A stretch of DNA of 64,000 nucleotides, from positions 27,412,210 through 27,476,209 of the forward strand of contig CM046340.1 of the NCBI GenBank assembly GCA_025403435.1. The letters run 5' to 3'. The notes under the pieces were generated by a model that worked only from the letters and a program-made list of their open reading frames with translations, had not been told where the DNA came from and made no database searches. Positions within the stretch are counted from its first letter, which is position 1. The number at the start of each line of letters is the position of its first letter. Positions 24,502 through 36,192 of the stretch are shown here, in pieces. Made by a program: the position numbers and the translations under genes. The stretch comes from Artocarpus heterophyllus (lineage: Eukaryota > Streptophyta > Magnoliopsida > Rosales > Moraceae).

Positions 24502-25087
24502 AAAAAAAAAAACCCAATTCTGCAATACAATGATTGTTGCCTCACCCTAATCGACCCCGCCCCTTTTTTTCTCCCAAATCCATAGAGAAACTTTTATCAT
24601 TCTAAAACCATGGTGATAATAGCAGCACTGGGATGAAAGTATTTCATTTTCCCGCTAGATTTACTTGGTTAGTATCTATTTTATCCTCTGCATGTCATTT
24701 CTCACTGATGTTTTGCTCTCATTGCTCTTTATTTAGTTTTCTTAATTTTCTTTTGATTCTATTTCTGTTTTTGTTTTTGTTTTGTCTTTTTCCTTTTTTT
24801 TTGGTTTTTTAAGGTGACCTTGCAGCATTTCAAATAGTTATATAGTGTTGGGCTTGCTCTTATTGCTTGAATTTTCTTAACATTTTTTAGAGATTATGGT
24901 AATTGCAATGTTTATAAGCTTTAGAAATTCAATTCCTTGCCATTTGCTGTCATCAGGAATCAATCATGTCATAATTTGTTCACTTTGTTCTATATTTTGC
25001 TATGTTGGGTTGTTATTTGTTGTTGGAGTTTCATTACTTTGAATTTTTTTAATCTTTATCATGTCAGGGAAACTAAGGCAGTTTTAG

Positions 25088-25631
25088 CCTTCGGGTTTGG
25101 GTTCTCAAGCTGCAAAATTTCTAGCTTCAAGAGACCAATTCTTGTCTTTGTTACAAAGGTGAGCAAAGTTTATTTTATGAAATTTAAACTTTCTAGAGCA
25201 AAAGTTGGTTTTGGTTTTCCCTCATTTAGGGATTATCTTATGATGACAAGTTGGCCCTTAGTTCTTCCTATTATAAGTGCTTCCGCCAAGCATAATCGAG
25301 AAGAGCCACTAACTAGCTCAAAGGCAACTAAAAAGTAAGTCAAAAGTTTTAATATATGATGCTTGATTTAAATGATTTTGTTTCCAGAATTTTGTTTATA
25401 TCTCATTCCTTTCATGGCCTGTTGCCCTTTCCCAAATGGAAATAACTAAACATTGTTAGATTGCAAAGGCTTCATATGGAACTTTTTTACATGGAATTTA
25501 GGAAAGTAACGAAGAAGAGGGGAAGAAAGAGCACCACTTATGGAAGAAAAGAGATTCGGTTGGCTCAAGGTAGAAGGTACTCAATCGACTACTTGAACCA
25601 GTGTGCTGAGGCTTGGTTCAAGATCAAGTAA
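25088..25631 (+). pseudogene. Three exon-like blocks of an unrecognised gene (fragment)
   Basis: Three blocks (25,088-25,158; 25,230-25,334; 25,502-25,631) are bounded by AG/GT sites (GTTTTAG, AAAG|GTGAGC, CATTTAG, AAAAA|GTAAGT, ATTTAG). They join in one open frame of about 100 codons ending in TAA at 25,629-25,631. The introns would be 71 and 167 bp, normal for plants. The last block is Lys/Arg-rich (KKRGRKSTTYGRKEIRL) and ends in AEAWFKIK. I do not recognise the protein. No convincing upstream exons are seen; a TAG at 25,085-25,087 closes the frame just before the first block. It could be the 3' end of a host gene or a gene piece captured by a transposon. Splicing is inferred, not shown. 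Confidence 0.4.
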
Positions 25632-25959
25632 CGAGTAAGTCTCCAAATGTAAAATAATCATAATAGTAATAAAAATTGATTTTTTATTGTCTTTTATATG
25701 CTTCTGGCACTTCCCATTTGTTATTTCTTGTCGTATTTTGGGAATTGGTGTTTTGTAGGGTGTGATTAGAGTGAAGTTTTTATCTTTTGTTTTAGTGACT
25801 ATTTTGTGAGTTACTGAAAATTTGGTGGTTAGAATTGTTTTTTGAAGTGTTTAAACTAAAAGTTTAGGACAAGAATTCATGTGATGTATATCTGAAGGTG
25901 TTCAAGATTAGGTGTTTAGTGTTTTTTTTTTAAAGCCCAAAAAAATTATATTGGACTAT

Positions 25960-26125
25960 AGTATAGTCCCAAACCGTCTCAACCCACCCAAACCCGCTCG
26001 TACCCGCCTAAAACTGAACCAAAACTGCCCGCCATTCCATGGGCCAGTCTATGGGTTGGTTAACCGCCAACCCATCATTCAAAAAAAACCAAACCAAACC
26101 CACTCAAAAACCACTAAACCGTCCG
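25960..26125 (+). repeat. C-rich tract with repeated ACCCGCC / AACCC words
   Basis: Repeated AACCCACCC, ACCCGCTCG, ACCCGCC, TGCCCGCC and AACCGCCAACCC words within 165 bases, in contrast to AT-rich surroundings. A similar C-rich zone occurs at 24,360-24,560 in the same orientation. Together they bracket the exon-like blocks. Possibly subterminal repeats of a DNA transposon; unproved. Confidence 0.4.
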
Positions 26126-26129
26126 TTTT

Positions 26130-26851
26130 TTATCCATATTAAGTTCTATTAGATAGCCTGAGAGTCAAATGGTTTCATGGGATAGCCTGGGACCATTTTT
26201 TTGGACTCTTTTTGTAGTTCCTAGGAACGGAGGACTACAGTGTCTCATGGGATAGCCTGAGAAACTAGTGCTAAGTAAAGGTTCATAAGTATACATGCAT
26301 GTTTATGATAGGCCTAGGCGGGCAACTCATGGTATACATTACTATGGCAAGCATTAAACTTTTTTTATGATATAACTAGTATGATGGAAATTTTATGTGA
26401 CCATACATGATGCTGATGCCACTAAATTGCATAATTTCTACTTACTAGGCATTAGCTCATATTGCTCTTGTGATGTAGATGAGAGTACATTTCAATAGTG
26501 CTAGTTTGAAGGTTAACTGGCACACTCTCCATTTTTGTGTCTCTGCATACTTGGACACTGTTGACCGTAATATGGGCACACTTTTGGTTAAACTTCATAT
26601 TTTGGTACTTTTAATTACTATGTGATTGTTGGTTTGGGCTGTGTTTCATTTTGTAATGTAAATTCTTATAAGTACTTTTTTTGGCCCACCTTTATGAGTA
26701 TAGACCCATAGACGTTTGTAAATTGCAAAGTTTTCGAAAGGTACAAATTTTCCACAATTTTCTCAAGTAATTACATTACTTTTAAATAGAGTATGATGCT
26801 GCCTAGTTTAATTTTATATTAGTAGTATGGTTAAGTTAGGAGGGTGTCACA
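26130..26851 (+). repeat. Partial 5' LTR of gypsy element G2
   Basis: It ends GGAGGGTGTCACA, directly followed by the primer-binding site at 26,855. It contains CTACTTACTAGGCATTAGCTC (26,439-26,460), a box that recurs in all gypsy LTRs of this window, and two GGGATAGCCTG repeats near 26,180-26,260. The left end is not found; the LTR is probably truncated by the C-rich segment upstream. Confidence 0.6.
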
Positions 26852-26854
26852 ATT

Positions 26855-26866
26855 TGGTATCAGAAG
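26855..26866 (+). promoter_or_regulatory. Primer-binding site of G2
   Basis: TGGTATCAGAAG matches the first 10 bases of the initiator-Met site TGGTATCAGAGC. It follows the LTR by about 3 bases and marks G2 as plus-strand. Confidence 0.7.
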
Positions 26867-27038
26867 TTTAAAGTGGTTCTATAGAGCATCCATATATAAG
26901 GATATGGAGACCAAAATGCTCAGTTTATAGTAAGTTTATTTATGTGTTTTATGTGTCAATGATTTATATGATGCATTGTTATTATTGGCTATTATTGTTA
27001 TGTGAAAGTGAAAGGGTAATTTATAAGAGAAAACAATA

Positions 27039-27846
27039 ATGGTTAAAACTAGAAGGCAAACTTTTGCTCAAAGGCAAGCGGGATGAGAGAAATTCCCACA
27101 TTGACCATCTTACTGAATTAGTTAGAAGGTCTTTAGAATGAGACATGAGGTGAGAAATAGAGCCTCCACCTTCTCCACCACCACATGTTCCTGTTGAAAG
27201 GGTTGAAAATAATCAATTGTAGAGAAATTTTAGAAATTCAAGCCGTTAGAGTTTTCTAGAGGCACAGATCCTAAAGATGCCGAGAACTGGCCTTACGACA
27301 ATGAAAAGATGTTTAACTATGGAAAAGTTCCCAATCCTGATAAAGTTTCATGTGTTTCTTTTATGCTTCCTAATGATGCTAGTTACTGGTGGGATATGAT
27401 GGCTGATATTCATGATGTGACAACCATGATTTGGGAAAGATTTAGAGAGATTTTCAAAGCTAATTTTACAGCTGCTACAAGGAGAAAAAAGAAGAAAGAG
27501 TTTATTGATTTGAAACTAGAGAATATGTCTATTGTTGAGTATGTCAAAAAATTTAAAGAATTGTCTTAGTTATGCTCCGTAGTTGGTTAGTACTGATGCT
27601 CTTAAGATAGAATAGTTTTTGGAGGTCTGAAGCCAAAAAGCTATAGAGATGTAATGGTGGCTAGAATGGAAGGTATGCCTTACTCCAAAATAGCAGAAAG
27701 AGCCCTAGATACAGAATATGCTGAGAATAAGATTCGAGATAGCGACAGAAAGGCAAGAGAGATGGAAATGATGGAGAAGGAGGCTAAAGAACAAGAAAGT
27801 AAGAAGAATTTTAAGCATAACTACCAACATAATCAAGGGAATCAAC
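27039..27846 (+). pseudogene. Gypsy G2 gag, left part
   Basis: Gag packages element RNA in the virus-like particle. An ATG at 27,039 (MVKTRRQTFAQRQ) opens a frame that stops early. The main open part, 27,309-27,569, reads FMLPNDASYWWDMM, TTMIWERFREIFKANF and KKKEFIDLKLENMSIVEYVKKF, the core of plant Ty3/gypsy retrotransposon gag. After a shift near 27,570-27,650 it goes on with MVARMEGMPYSKIAERALDTEY to HNYQHNQGNQLQ at 27,846. There a solo LTR interrupts it; gag resumes at 32,025. Confidence 0.85.
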
Positions 27847-30800
27847 TGCAACACCCCGCCTTTTCGGGTCGTTACTTAAGTTTCTTAAACTTCATTTCTT
27901 AAGCATTAATATTACTTAGCAAGAAAACTACTAAATAAATATTTTTGTTTTCATTTCCTTTCATTCCCTTTCACTCCCTTTTAACATGCTTTGAAACATA
28001 CTTAAAGCTATTACAACTTCTGTTGCAACTTGATTTGAGACATTGCTCAACATTTGACTTTAAAATTATTTCAAAGCGTTTCTTAAAACTTGATAAGAAA
28101 CATTAACTAAACATAGCTTAAAATTTAACTTTATAATTAGATAAAACATTTTGTAAAATATATCTTAAAACATTGAAAACATTTATTAAAACTTTAAAAA
28201 CACTATATCAAATAGTGGGAATACATTTTCTTTGAACAGCGGAAGCATATTGTAGTGGTATCCATACCCAAATCCTTCGCATCTGTCCTCCACAACGTCG
28301 TGCTCTTCAAACAGGTCCTACTGGTCACCTATAAGACTACCTATAGCATGAAGGAACTTTTAATGAGCTTTCGCTTACTAAGTTTAAACATTAATCTCAC
28401 TAATCATTTTAACTTGCTTTATAAGCTTTTCACATAAAACCTTTCTCTTAAAACAGTTTTTCATAAAACATCTCTTAAATGTTTTTCCTTAAAACGTCCT
28501 TCATAAACCTTTTCTTGTACACATAAAAATGTTTTTCATAAACATTTATCGTAAAACATTTCTTAAAATGTTTTTCATAACATATAAACATTTCATAACA
28601 AGGAATATAAGCAAAATCAAATTGCATGATTCTATTTTTGCTCAATTATGAACTTTCAATTATAAGCATCCTATAAACATTCATTTCTTACTTTAACTTT
28701 TTTTTCTTTGTTCCTTAGCTTTCATTTTCTTATAAAATTTAGTGTTAGTACCAATATCATTAATCATGAGATCATAAACATAATGCTTCTCTTGTGGAAG
28801 ACTTGAGACCATCAAACACCGAGGTCATAACTTTAACTTTACTTGTGTGCCTCACATCAAGGAGGTCATAACTTTAGCTTTCCTTGTGTACCTTATATCA
28901 AGGAGGCTGATACTGACACTTTCTTTTTATCCTTATTTTACCTTCTTTTTATCTTTAGTGAGCATATCAAATGCTAACACATGATATGCAAACACATTTG
29001 TGAATCATAACTTGTACTCTTTAAAACATTGTGCATTTCAAATGCAAACATACTTTAAGAATGATAATTGCAAAAATTTTGCAAACCTTTACTTGAATCT
29101 TTTAAACTTTATGCATATTAAATACAATCATGCTTTAAACATAATAATTGCAAGTACATTGCAAATCTTAACTTAAACTTAAACCTTTTGCATAACAAAT
29201 GCAAACATACTTTAAAAACAACTTACATAACAATTGCAAACACATTTACAAACATACATATAAACATTTTGAAAATCATTTACTTCATGCTGTAGGTAAA
29301 GTTTGAAACTTACCTATCTATAGCTCTAACGTTCTCATCTCATTCCTTTTCCTTTCATTAGTCGGCTTGTGTCCTGATCAAACAACACCCAACTTATTAG
29401 CTAACTTTTCATATTATCAATCTGCTCGATTAATAACAGAACTTAATCATTAATCATTCATCCCTTTTTACATTACTTGTATCCTATTGGTTTACTTTGT
29501 TTTGTAACCCACCAGGGTTACCTTTCCCTTTACTTAACTCTATAACCCATTAGGTTATCACTCTTTTTACTTAACTCTATAATCCATCGGGTTATCTTTT
29601 TCTTTGCTTAACTTTGTAACCCACAGGGTTACTTTTCTTTTAACTTAACTTAAACATTCCTTAGTTAAATTTCCCATCTCATGTGATGGTTTGGTTTCTT
29701 TACTTAATGTATTATAAAACATTTTACATCTAAGAGCATTTCGTTAATTTGGAGTGTTCGGCTCCATTTTAGCCATTTTCTTAAAAATAATGATTTTACC
29801 CTTAATAGGGTTTTTCTTCAATTTCGTAACTTGTTAAACTTTTTACTTAACTTTTCCTCTCATTTCTTACATGTTATGGAAAAATTCTCGCTAAGGAGTG
29901 TCTCCAGCATCAAGCATTTCGGGCTTGTTTTGGTCTTTTTCATAAAATGACCAATTTACCCTTGGTATTTTTCTTTCCTTCTTTAGTTGATAAAACTCTT
30001 AATCTTTAAAAACATAAACCCCGTGGTTACTCACCGCCCGCAGAAATGCAGGAGCCTAATGTTCCTTGGTGAAACTCAATTCATACAATCTTACAGTTTT
30101 AACTTGAAACACAAAAAACTTTACATTTTTGGCCCCAGAACCAAAGACAATCATTTTGCACCAAAATGTTTAGTTTTTCACAAGGAATAAAACTTACAAA
30201 AGCTCCTTGGTCAGTTTCAAAACTTTTCATAATGTTTTCGTTTCATGAAATTTTGTGCTTAAAATTTAGTAAAATCATAACTCCTCAATCGAGCAAAATT
30301 TTGACAAACTGTCCACATTACCTTAATAGTTTAGATAAGTTCTACAACTTTTGTGCTTTAACTTTCTTAAAATTCCAACGTTACAATGAACTTTTTTGCT
30401 GATTTTTAAATCTGTCGAACTTATGTATAACTTTGAAATTTAGTCCTTTTGAAATTTTACAAAACTTTGTTCACAAAAGTTGTTTCCCTCACTGTGTTGG
30501 TAAATTCCAAACCTTACTTAGAACATAATTTGGCCTCTAAGGCCCTCAAAATCTCATTCTTTTGAAACTAGTTAAACTTTGTATAAAATATAAAGTTTAC
30601 CCATTTTTTACTTTTAAACACAAAATGTACTTTCTTTCTTTCTATCGTCATCACTATCAATATAAAACATCAAACAGTCATGCCATAATGTCCATCTTAC
30701 ATGCCATAGACTAAAACATTTCATCAAACACTTAGCGTGCATAATAAAACATAAACTTTAGGTTAATTTAAAAGACTAGGATTTTACCTAATCCATGCAA

Positions 30801-32019
30801 AGTGCTTGTCCCTTCTTTTGATCACTTGAAACCCTACATAACCCATGAAAACCCCATCCAAAGTTCAAGAGAAATATCAAAATCTCTAAGAAAAAGCTTG
30901 AACATTACCTTAGAACTTCCTTGTTCTTCCTCCTTGCATTTACTTTTACTTCAAATCATAACTTGAAGGCTTGGATTTCATCAAAATCTTGAGAGAAAAA
31001 TGCCTAGGGAGGGATGGTTTTTGCTAGGAAAGAAATGGGAAAATTTTCATAAAACTAAATCTTTTTAATTTTCAACAAATCCTTGATTATTTATAGTCAC
31101 TACTTTAGGGACTTGTTTGCAAAGGAAAAATTGCCCACAACATGTGTTTTATTCTCCCCCTTTTTTTCCTTTTTCTTTTTTCTCTTTTCTTTTTCTTTTT
31201 GGTGACTAACCATGCTTAGTCACCCTTAAGCATCATTAAGGGTAAAAGTAACAAGATTGGATTGGCCACATTAAGGGGGGGTGCGGTGGCAATTTCCCAT
31301 CCATTTGGGTGTCCCATGGTGGGTCTCATATTTTTACATAGTTCAAATTTGTACGGATAGTATTTTTCTTATGTTGTCAATATTCTTTTCTTTACAATTC
31401 ATGAGATCCCACAACCTTACATACTTATTCGCATCCATCACATAATATAATTTCTATGCTGCTTAACTTTATAAAATCTAAATTTATACTGACAGTATTT
31501 TTCTTATACTGCCGGTATATTCTCTATATTGTAACGAATTTACGTTGCATTCTTTACTCATTCATGTCCTCCAAATAGTATTATTCTTGTACTGCTTTAA
31601 TTTTAAACAGTTTAATTTTTATACTGCTTAACCATAAACAGTTTTATTCTTACACTGCATTACTTTTGCAGTGTAATTTTCATACTTATAACTTTATCAT
31701 TGTACTTCCTTACACTGCATTATCCTAATACTATATAACTTTTCATATTATTATATAGTATTTTCTTAAACTATATTTTTGTCTTAGCATTTGTTGCAAT
31801 ACATTTGGCAATAATTAAGCTTTCTAGCTTATTTTCATATTATTTCTTCTTTATTTAAGGCTATGATATGATTTTTACCTTTAAAAATCCCCTTTTTTGC
31901 TTTTATAGACTTTATCATAAAAATTAGATTAAACATTAATCCTTATGACACATATTTTTGCTTAATATAATCCTTAAGTTATTACATTTTTAATATATTA
32001 AAAATATTTAGGTGTCACA
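27847..32019 (-). repeat. 4.17-kb solo gypsy LTR inserted in G2 gag
   Basis: The plus strand runs from TGCAACACCCCGCC to TTTAGGTGTCACA. Read on the minus strand it is TGTGACACC ... GGGGTGTTGCA, the TG...CA ends of a plant gypsy LTR. It is flanked by a perfect 5-bp duplication TCAAC (27,842-27,846 and 32,020-32,024), and the gag frame resumes across it (GNQLQ, then QQQWNKGN). No internal domain, PBS or second LTR lies between, so this is a solo LTR left by LTR-LTR recombination. At 4,173 bp it is long even for Del/Tekay-type elements. Contents include TATACTG / ACACTGCAT runs at 31,350-31,740 and the GAGCTTTCGCTTACTAAG box at 28,364-28,384. Confidence 0.92.
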
Positions 32020-32240
32020 TCAACAACAATGGAATAAGGGAAACAAGTGACAGATTCCATGAAACCAAAACCAAGGTCAAAGGTTAGATCAATCAAAACG
32101 CACCAAGATTGAAATGACGACACCAAATGTGGCTAGACCACATCGAAATGTGCTAAATGTGGGAAGTTTCATTTTGGATTCTACATGGAAGGACCCAAAG
32201 CATGTTATAACTGTAGAAAATGGGACTTTTTGCTAAAGGC
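32020..32240 (+). pseudogene. Gypsy G2 gag, right part with zinc knuckle
   Basis: This continues gag after the solo LTR. Near 32,150-32,220 it encodes CAKCGKFHFGFYMEG and CYNCRKWDF, the remains of the paired CCHC-like nucleocapsid motifs of plant chromovirus-type gag; the Gly-His positions are lost. A frameshift near 32,215 puts the rest (LFAKGYKV) in another frame that runs into protease. Confidence 0.75.
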
Positions 32241-32495
32241 TACAAAGTAAATGTTCAAGATCAGAAGACAGTTTTGGCTCAAGTTTTTGCTTTTACTAGA
32301 GAAGATGTAGAGACCAACCCTTTGGTTGTCTCATATGAGATACTTATCTCTAGCATACCTATTCATACATTGATAGATTCAGGAGCAACACACTTATTTA
32401 CATCTAGCAAGTATGTGAGAAAATTGGGCAAACTACCTAAGTACATTGAGGATTCTGATGATTTCTGTCATGAAAGCTTGTTGGTTGTTAGATAA
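32241..32495 (+). pseudogene. Gypsy G2 protease
   Basis: The retropepsin-like aspartic protease would cleave the polyprotein. The frame 32,220-32,495 reads PLVVSYEILISSIPIHTLIDSGATHLFTSSKYVRKLG, with an intact DSGATH active site near 32,376-32,393. The frame then runs out after about 25 more residues. Relative to G3 about 100 residues between protease and reverse transcriptase (the GMDFLSKYNA region and beyond) are missing. Confidence 0.85.
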
Positions 32496-33500
32496 TGGTT
32501 GTGTTGGTTACTTGGCTAATGTGGTAGATACACAGGTTGAACAAAATATTAAACCTGAGGATGTACCCATGGTGCAACAATTTTTAGAAGTATTTCCTAA
32601 GGACTTACTAGGATTCCCACTAGATAAGGAAATTGAGTTTGCCATTGATTTGGTTCCAGACACAGCCTTTATCTCCAAAATGCCTTACAGAATGTCTCGA
32701 ATAGAGTTAAAGGAACTAACAGTTCAGTTACAGGAATTACTTAATAAAGATTCCATTTATCCTAGTTTCTCTTCTTGGGGTGTTCCAATGCTATTTGTAA
32801 GGAATATAGATGGTACGATGGGAATGTGCATTAATTATAAAGAGCTGAATAAGTGACTATCAAGAATAAGTACCCACTCCCAAGGATTGATTTTTTTTTA
32901 TCAATTCAAGGTGCAATAGTATTTTTTAAGATTGACTTCAAATCGGGTTACCATCGGTTAAAGGTCAAAGAGGAAGATATTTCGAATACTGCTTTAAGGA
33001 TAAGATGTGGACATTATAAATTTCTAGTAATGCCTTTTGGATTGACTAACGTTCTAGTTGCATTTATGGATCTAATGAACAGGGTATTTAAGGATTATCT
33101 AGACAAATTTGTCATCGTATTTATAGATGATATTCTTATTTACATGCATTCTATAAGGAGTATTTTGAACACTTGAGATCAGTACTAAGAAAGTTAAAAG
33201 AAGAGAAGTAGTATGCGAACTTTAAGAAATGTGAGTTTTGGTTAGGGAACGTGACATTTCTTGAGCATGTTGGATCCAAGGATGGAATCTTTGTTGATCC
33301 TGGAAAAGTGGAAGAAGTAAATAAATGGGTTCAGCCAACTAATGCCTCAAAGGTATATAGTTTCTTAGGAATAGTTAGCTATTACAAGAGATTCGTTGAA
33401 GGATTTTTAAAGATAGCTTTGCCACTAACACAACTATCCAGGAAAAATGTGAAGTTTCAATTGACAGATGCTTATAAAAAAAGGTTTTTATGAGTTGAAC
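32496..33500 (+). pseudogene. Gypsy G2 reverse transcriptase
   Basis: In order: CVGYLANVVD and FLEVFPKDLLG (the linker before RT in plant gypsy), [33 protein letters not shown] (stop at about 32,855, then NKYPLPRID in another frame), [33 protein letters not shown] with the FIDD catalytic pair near 33,119-33,140, and a frameshift. Then FLEHVGSKDGIFVDPGKVEEV and FLGIVSYYKRFVEGF. At least three frame breaks. The match to G3 (59,900-60,820) is clear, but the two are different families. The open part ends near 33,493, just before the nested copia LTR. Confidence 0.9.
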
Positions 33501-33526
33501 AAAGATTGATATCTGCTCCCATACTT

Positions 33527-35553
33527 GTGTTAGACATGTATGCTCTAAGGAGTAAAAATGTAATACGTTTTTGGAGACATTTTTATCAATAAAGAATTTA
33601 TTCATTTATATATACCAAATATTGTCCTCTTTACGTTCATATTTGTTGAATGTATGATAAGCAAACAGTAGTCTGAGACTGTCAGTCTAAACCTTAAGAG
33701 TTGGGCATATGATGGGATGATTATGCGGTAGACACGACTCTTAAGGTGATGGTCTAAAATATATGATCCGCAATCGAGGGAATAAATTTGGGCGCTTTAT
33801 TCATGTAAAGATTGTTATGTTGTCTATATCCCTTTTGGGAGATGGTTTGTCTTGGCCATCGGAGTTGGACTCCGTGAATAGAAACATTGGCGCGTTGTCA
33901 TAGGTGACGATGTGTTGGATCGGGACATAAAGTGAATTGATTTGGATTAATAATTCTGTCTTGGCAAATCGATTCACTTTAGACAATCATTTGTATTGTA
34001 TCTTAATCCTGAGATGAATAATGGGCCCGTTGTCTCGATTTGTGTCTTTTGATGTACCAATGGGTGACTCCCACATCTCTATAGTGGCATGCATGCCGGT
34101 ACGTTGGAGGCATGACTCTTGGTAGCGTAGACTTGTTATTCATAGATATGGAATCCATAGCTCCTCTTTAGGAGTAATGATATCCTCTTATATGCATTGT
34201 CCTGTAATTGGAAAACTGGAGCGCTCAACCATTTGGATACATAGGTGTAACCGAATGGTATACTATCTTTGGATGGTAAGTTTTCTAATGGTGAGACAAT
34301 GGAACGTAAGATAAAAATAATCGGGAAGGTAAGACAGAACTTGTCCTTAAGCCGATTATGGATGATCATATGGGGATGTGATACACTATGATATGTCATG
34401 GAGACTTAGCTACACGAGCTTCGTAATTCTATAAAGTTCGAGAGTGCAGCTCCAAGCTTTTAGTGGAGTAGCGTTGGAGTTGATAATTGTGAAATGTATA
34501 TCTGGGATATTGGGTTTCATAATTATCATGAGCTTGAACTTTATAGGTCCATTTTGGTCCCCTTTGCTAGCTCACAAAATCCTGTAACGACACGGTGTGA
34601 TTTTCCAATAATTGGTGACTTATGTCGGATTTATCAGATTGGTTTAAAAGAATCAAATAATTCATGTCTGTTTATCGGTTGAATTAATTATGTAAGAAAT
34701 TAGTTCAAGATGAAATTGTTGAATTATGGCGTTCGGATAATTCTTGTCTGTTTATCGGTTGTTTTAATTTTGGACAATTAGAACAAGATAAACTTGTAGA
34801 ATTATTGTGAATTGATTTATTTTCTTAGAGATTATCTTGATAAAGTTTGTTTTGATCAGATATCTTTTCTATTGGGTTATTTGAATCAAAACTGAGACTT
34901 TATCCTTTAGAATCTCGGGTGGAAAATAAAAGATTTGCGGAGATTTTTTCTCGGCAGTTCAGCCTGCCGATCAGAAAGTTCGGCCTGCCAAACTGGTCAG
35001 TTCGGCCTGCCTATCACACAGTTCGGCATGCCGACCGCGACAGTTAAGATTACGCGTTTTTCACGCGTATCTTATCACATATTGATCCGAACTTGATTCT
35101 GTTTCGATTTTTGAGACCTAATCTGATATGGACTGACCCCAAGGACCAATAGGTATAAAAAGGGAGTGAGTCTAATGATTTACTCAGATCAATTTGAGAG
35201 ATTAAGAGTGATACTCTTCTAGTGAGCATCTGAAAACTCCCTGAGAGCTTTTGTTCACAAATCACGAACACTAGCTTTGGGTTCTCTCTATTGGTTGGAA
35301 GGAGAGTCACCGATGGAAGAGCTGTACGTGTGAGCCCACACTCACTCCGGTTGTGGATAGAGAATAGCAAAGAAGACCAGTTGGTTGAGGCTCTTCTGGA
35401 ACGTTACTTCTCTACACAGGTCGCGGAGGTTCTTCGGCACACTGAGGTTAGTAAGATCTGTTTAATTTATACATATAACATGTCAAACTTGTGTTTTGGA
35501 AATTACTCTGATGAAAAATTTTAAAAATTCCGCTGCGCACTTTGTTTCCAACA
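33527..35553 (+). repeat. Solo copia-2 LTR in G2 RNase H
   Basis: It runs from TGTTAGACATGTATGC to TTTGTTTCCAACA, 2,027 bp, flanked by the perfect 5-bp duplication ACTTG (33,522-33,526 and 35,554-35,558). The interrupted gypsy codons rejoin as SAPILVL/AIPSPDENF. No internal domain is present. It has the conserved TATA-like GTATAAAAAG at 35,153-35,162, duplicated TGTCTGTTTATCGGTT at 34,665 and 34,745, and a dyad cluster at 34,951-35,038. Confidence 0.95.
34951..35038. repeat. Dyad cluster (CGGCCTGCCGA units) in solo copia LTR
   Basis: Four units with spacing of roughly 20-26 bases: CAGCCTGCCGATC, TTCGGCCTGCCAAAC, TTCGGCCTGCCTATC and TTCGGCATGCCGACC. Each is an imperfect palindrome of the form TTCGGC-NN-GCCGAA. 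The cluster lies just upstream of the TATA-like site. Confidence 0.85.
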
Positions 35554-35558
35554 ACTTG

Positions 35559-36114
35559 CTATTCCATCACCAGATGAAAATTTTATAGTTTAAAGTGATG
35601 CTTAAAAAATTGGTTGGGTTGTGTTCTTATGCAAAATGGAAGAGTAATTACTTATGCTTCTCGTTGACTTAAATATTATGAAAAGAACTATCCTACTCAT
35701 GATTTGGAGTTAGCAACAATTTTTTTTGCTTTGAAAACTTAGAGACATTACCTATAGAGGGAGAGAGGTAAGATTTATACTGATCACAAGAGTCTCAAGT
35801 ATTTCTTTATGCAAAAAGAGTCAAATATGGGGCAGAGGAAATGGTTGGAGCCAGTAAAAGACTATGACTACGTAATCAATTACCATCTAGGCAAAGCTAT
35901 GCTTTGAGCAGAAAATCTTCTGCTAGCATTACTGCGATGACAGTTGTTCAAAAAAATTTGATATGGGATAAGGAAAGATTTGAGTTAGAGATTGTGCCTA
36001 AAGGGTTGATTGAAAGGTTATCAACTTTAATCCTACAATCAACGATTTTGGAAGAAATCAAGGAAAGCCAGCTTTCAGATCTTCTTTAATTCACTTGCAA
36101 AGTGACATAAAGGC
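35559..36114 (+). pseudogene. Gypsy G2 RNase H and following linker
   Basis: Frame-broken continuation after the solo copia LTR: SPDENFIVYSDA near 35,565-35,600 (catalytic DA), a VLMQNGR-like stretch, a [18 protein letters not shown] stretch near 35,675-35,715, a TDHKSLKYFFMQKES-like stretch near 35,780-35,825, and WLEPVKDYDYVINYH near 35,845-35,890. Then an open frame at 35,904-36,089 (SRKSSASITAMTV to EEIKESQLSDLL). Integrase and the 3' LTR of G2 are absent, so the element is cut at about 36,111. Confidence 0.8.
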
Positions 36115-36192
36115 TAAGTATGTGGACGCAAGTGAAGCTTTGAAAGAAGTTGTGTGGCTCCACAAATTCCTTCGAGATCTTGAGGTAGTTCC
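36112..36192 (+). pseudogene. Short copia RNase H scrap
   Basis: About 80 bases encode AKYVDASEALKEVVWLHKF and LRDLEVVP, matching the copia-2 RNase H stretch (AEYVAASDASKEAVWLRKF) at 39,630-39,690. It lies directly between gypsy G2 and a minus-orientation LTR end that starts TGTTGG at 36,193. It is evidently a host copia that received that LTR element and was lost otherwise. Confidence 0.75.

Noticed and set aside
24937..25338. Single 133-codon open frame
   Set aside because: It mixes T-rich intron-like sequence with part of the exon-like blocks; the spliced reading (25,088-25,631) is more consistent.
35050..35370. Recurring 60-110 codon frames around 35,050, 36,507, 37,503 and 48,118
   Set aside because: They recur only because they lie in the copies of the copia-2 LTR (R/U5 region); sequences diverge as DNA, not as protein.
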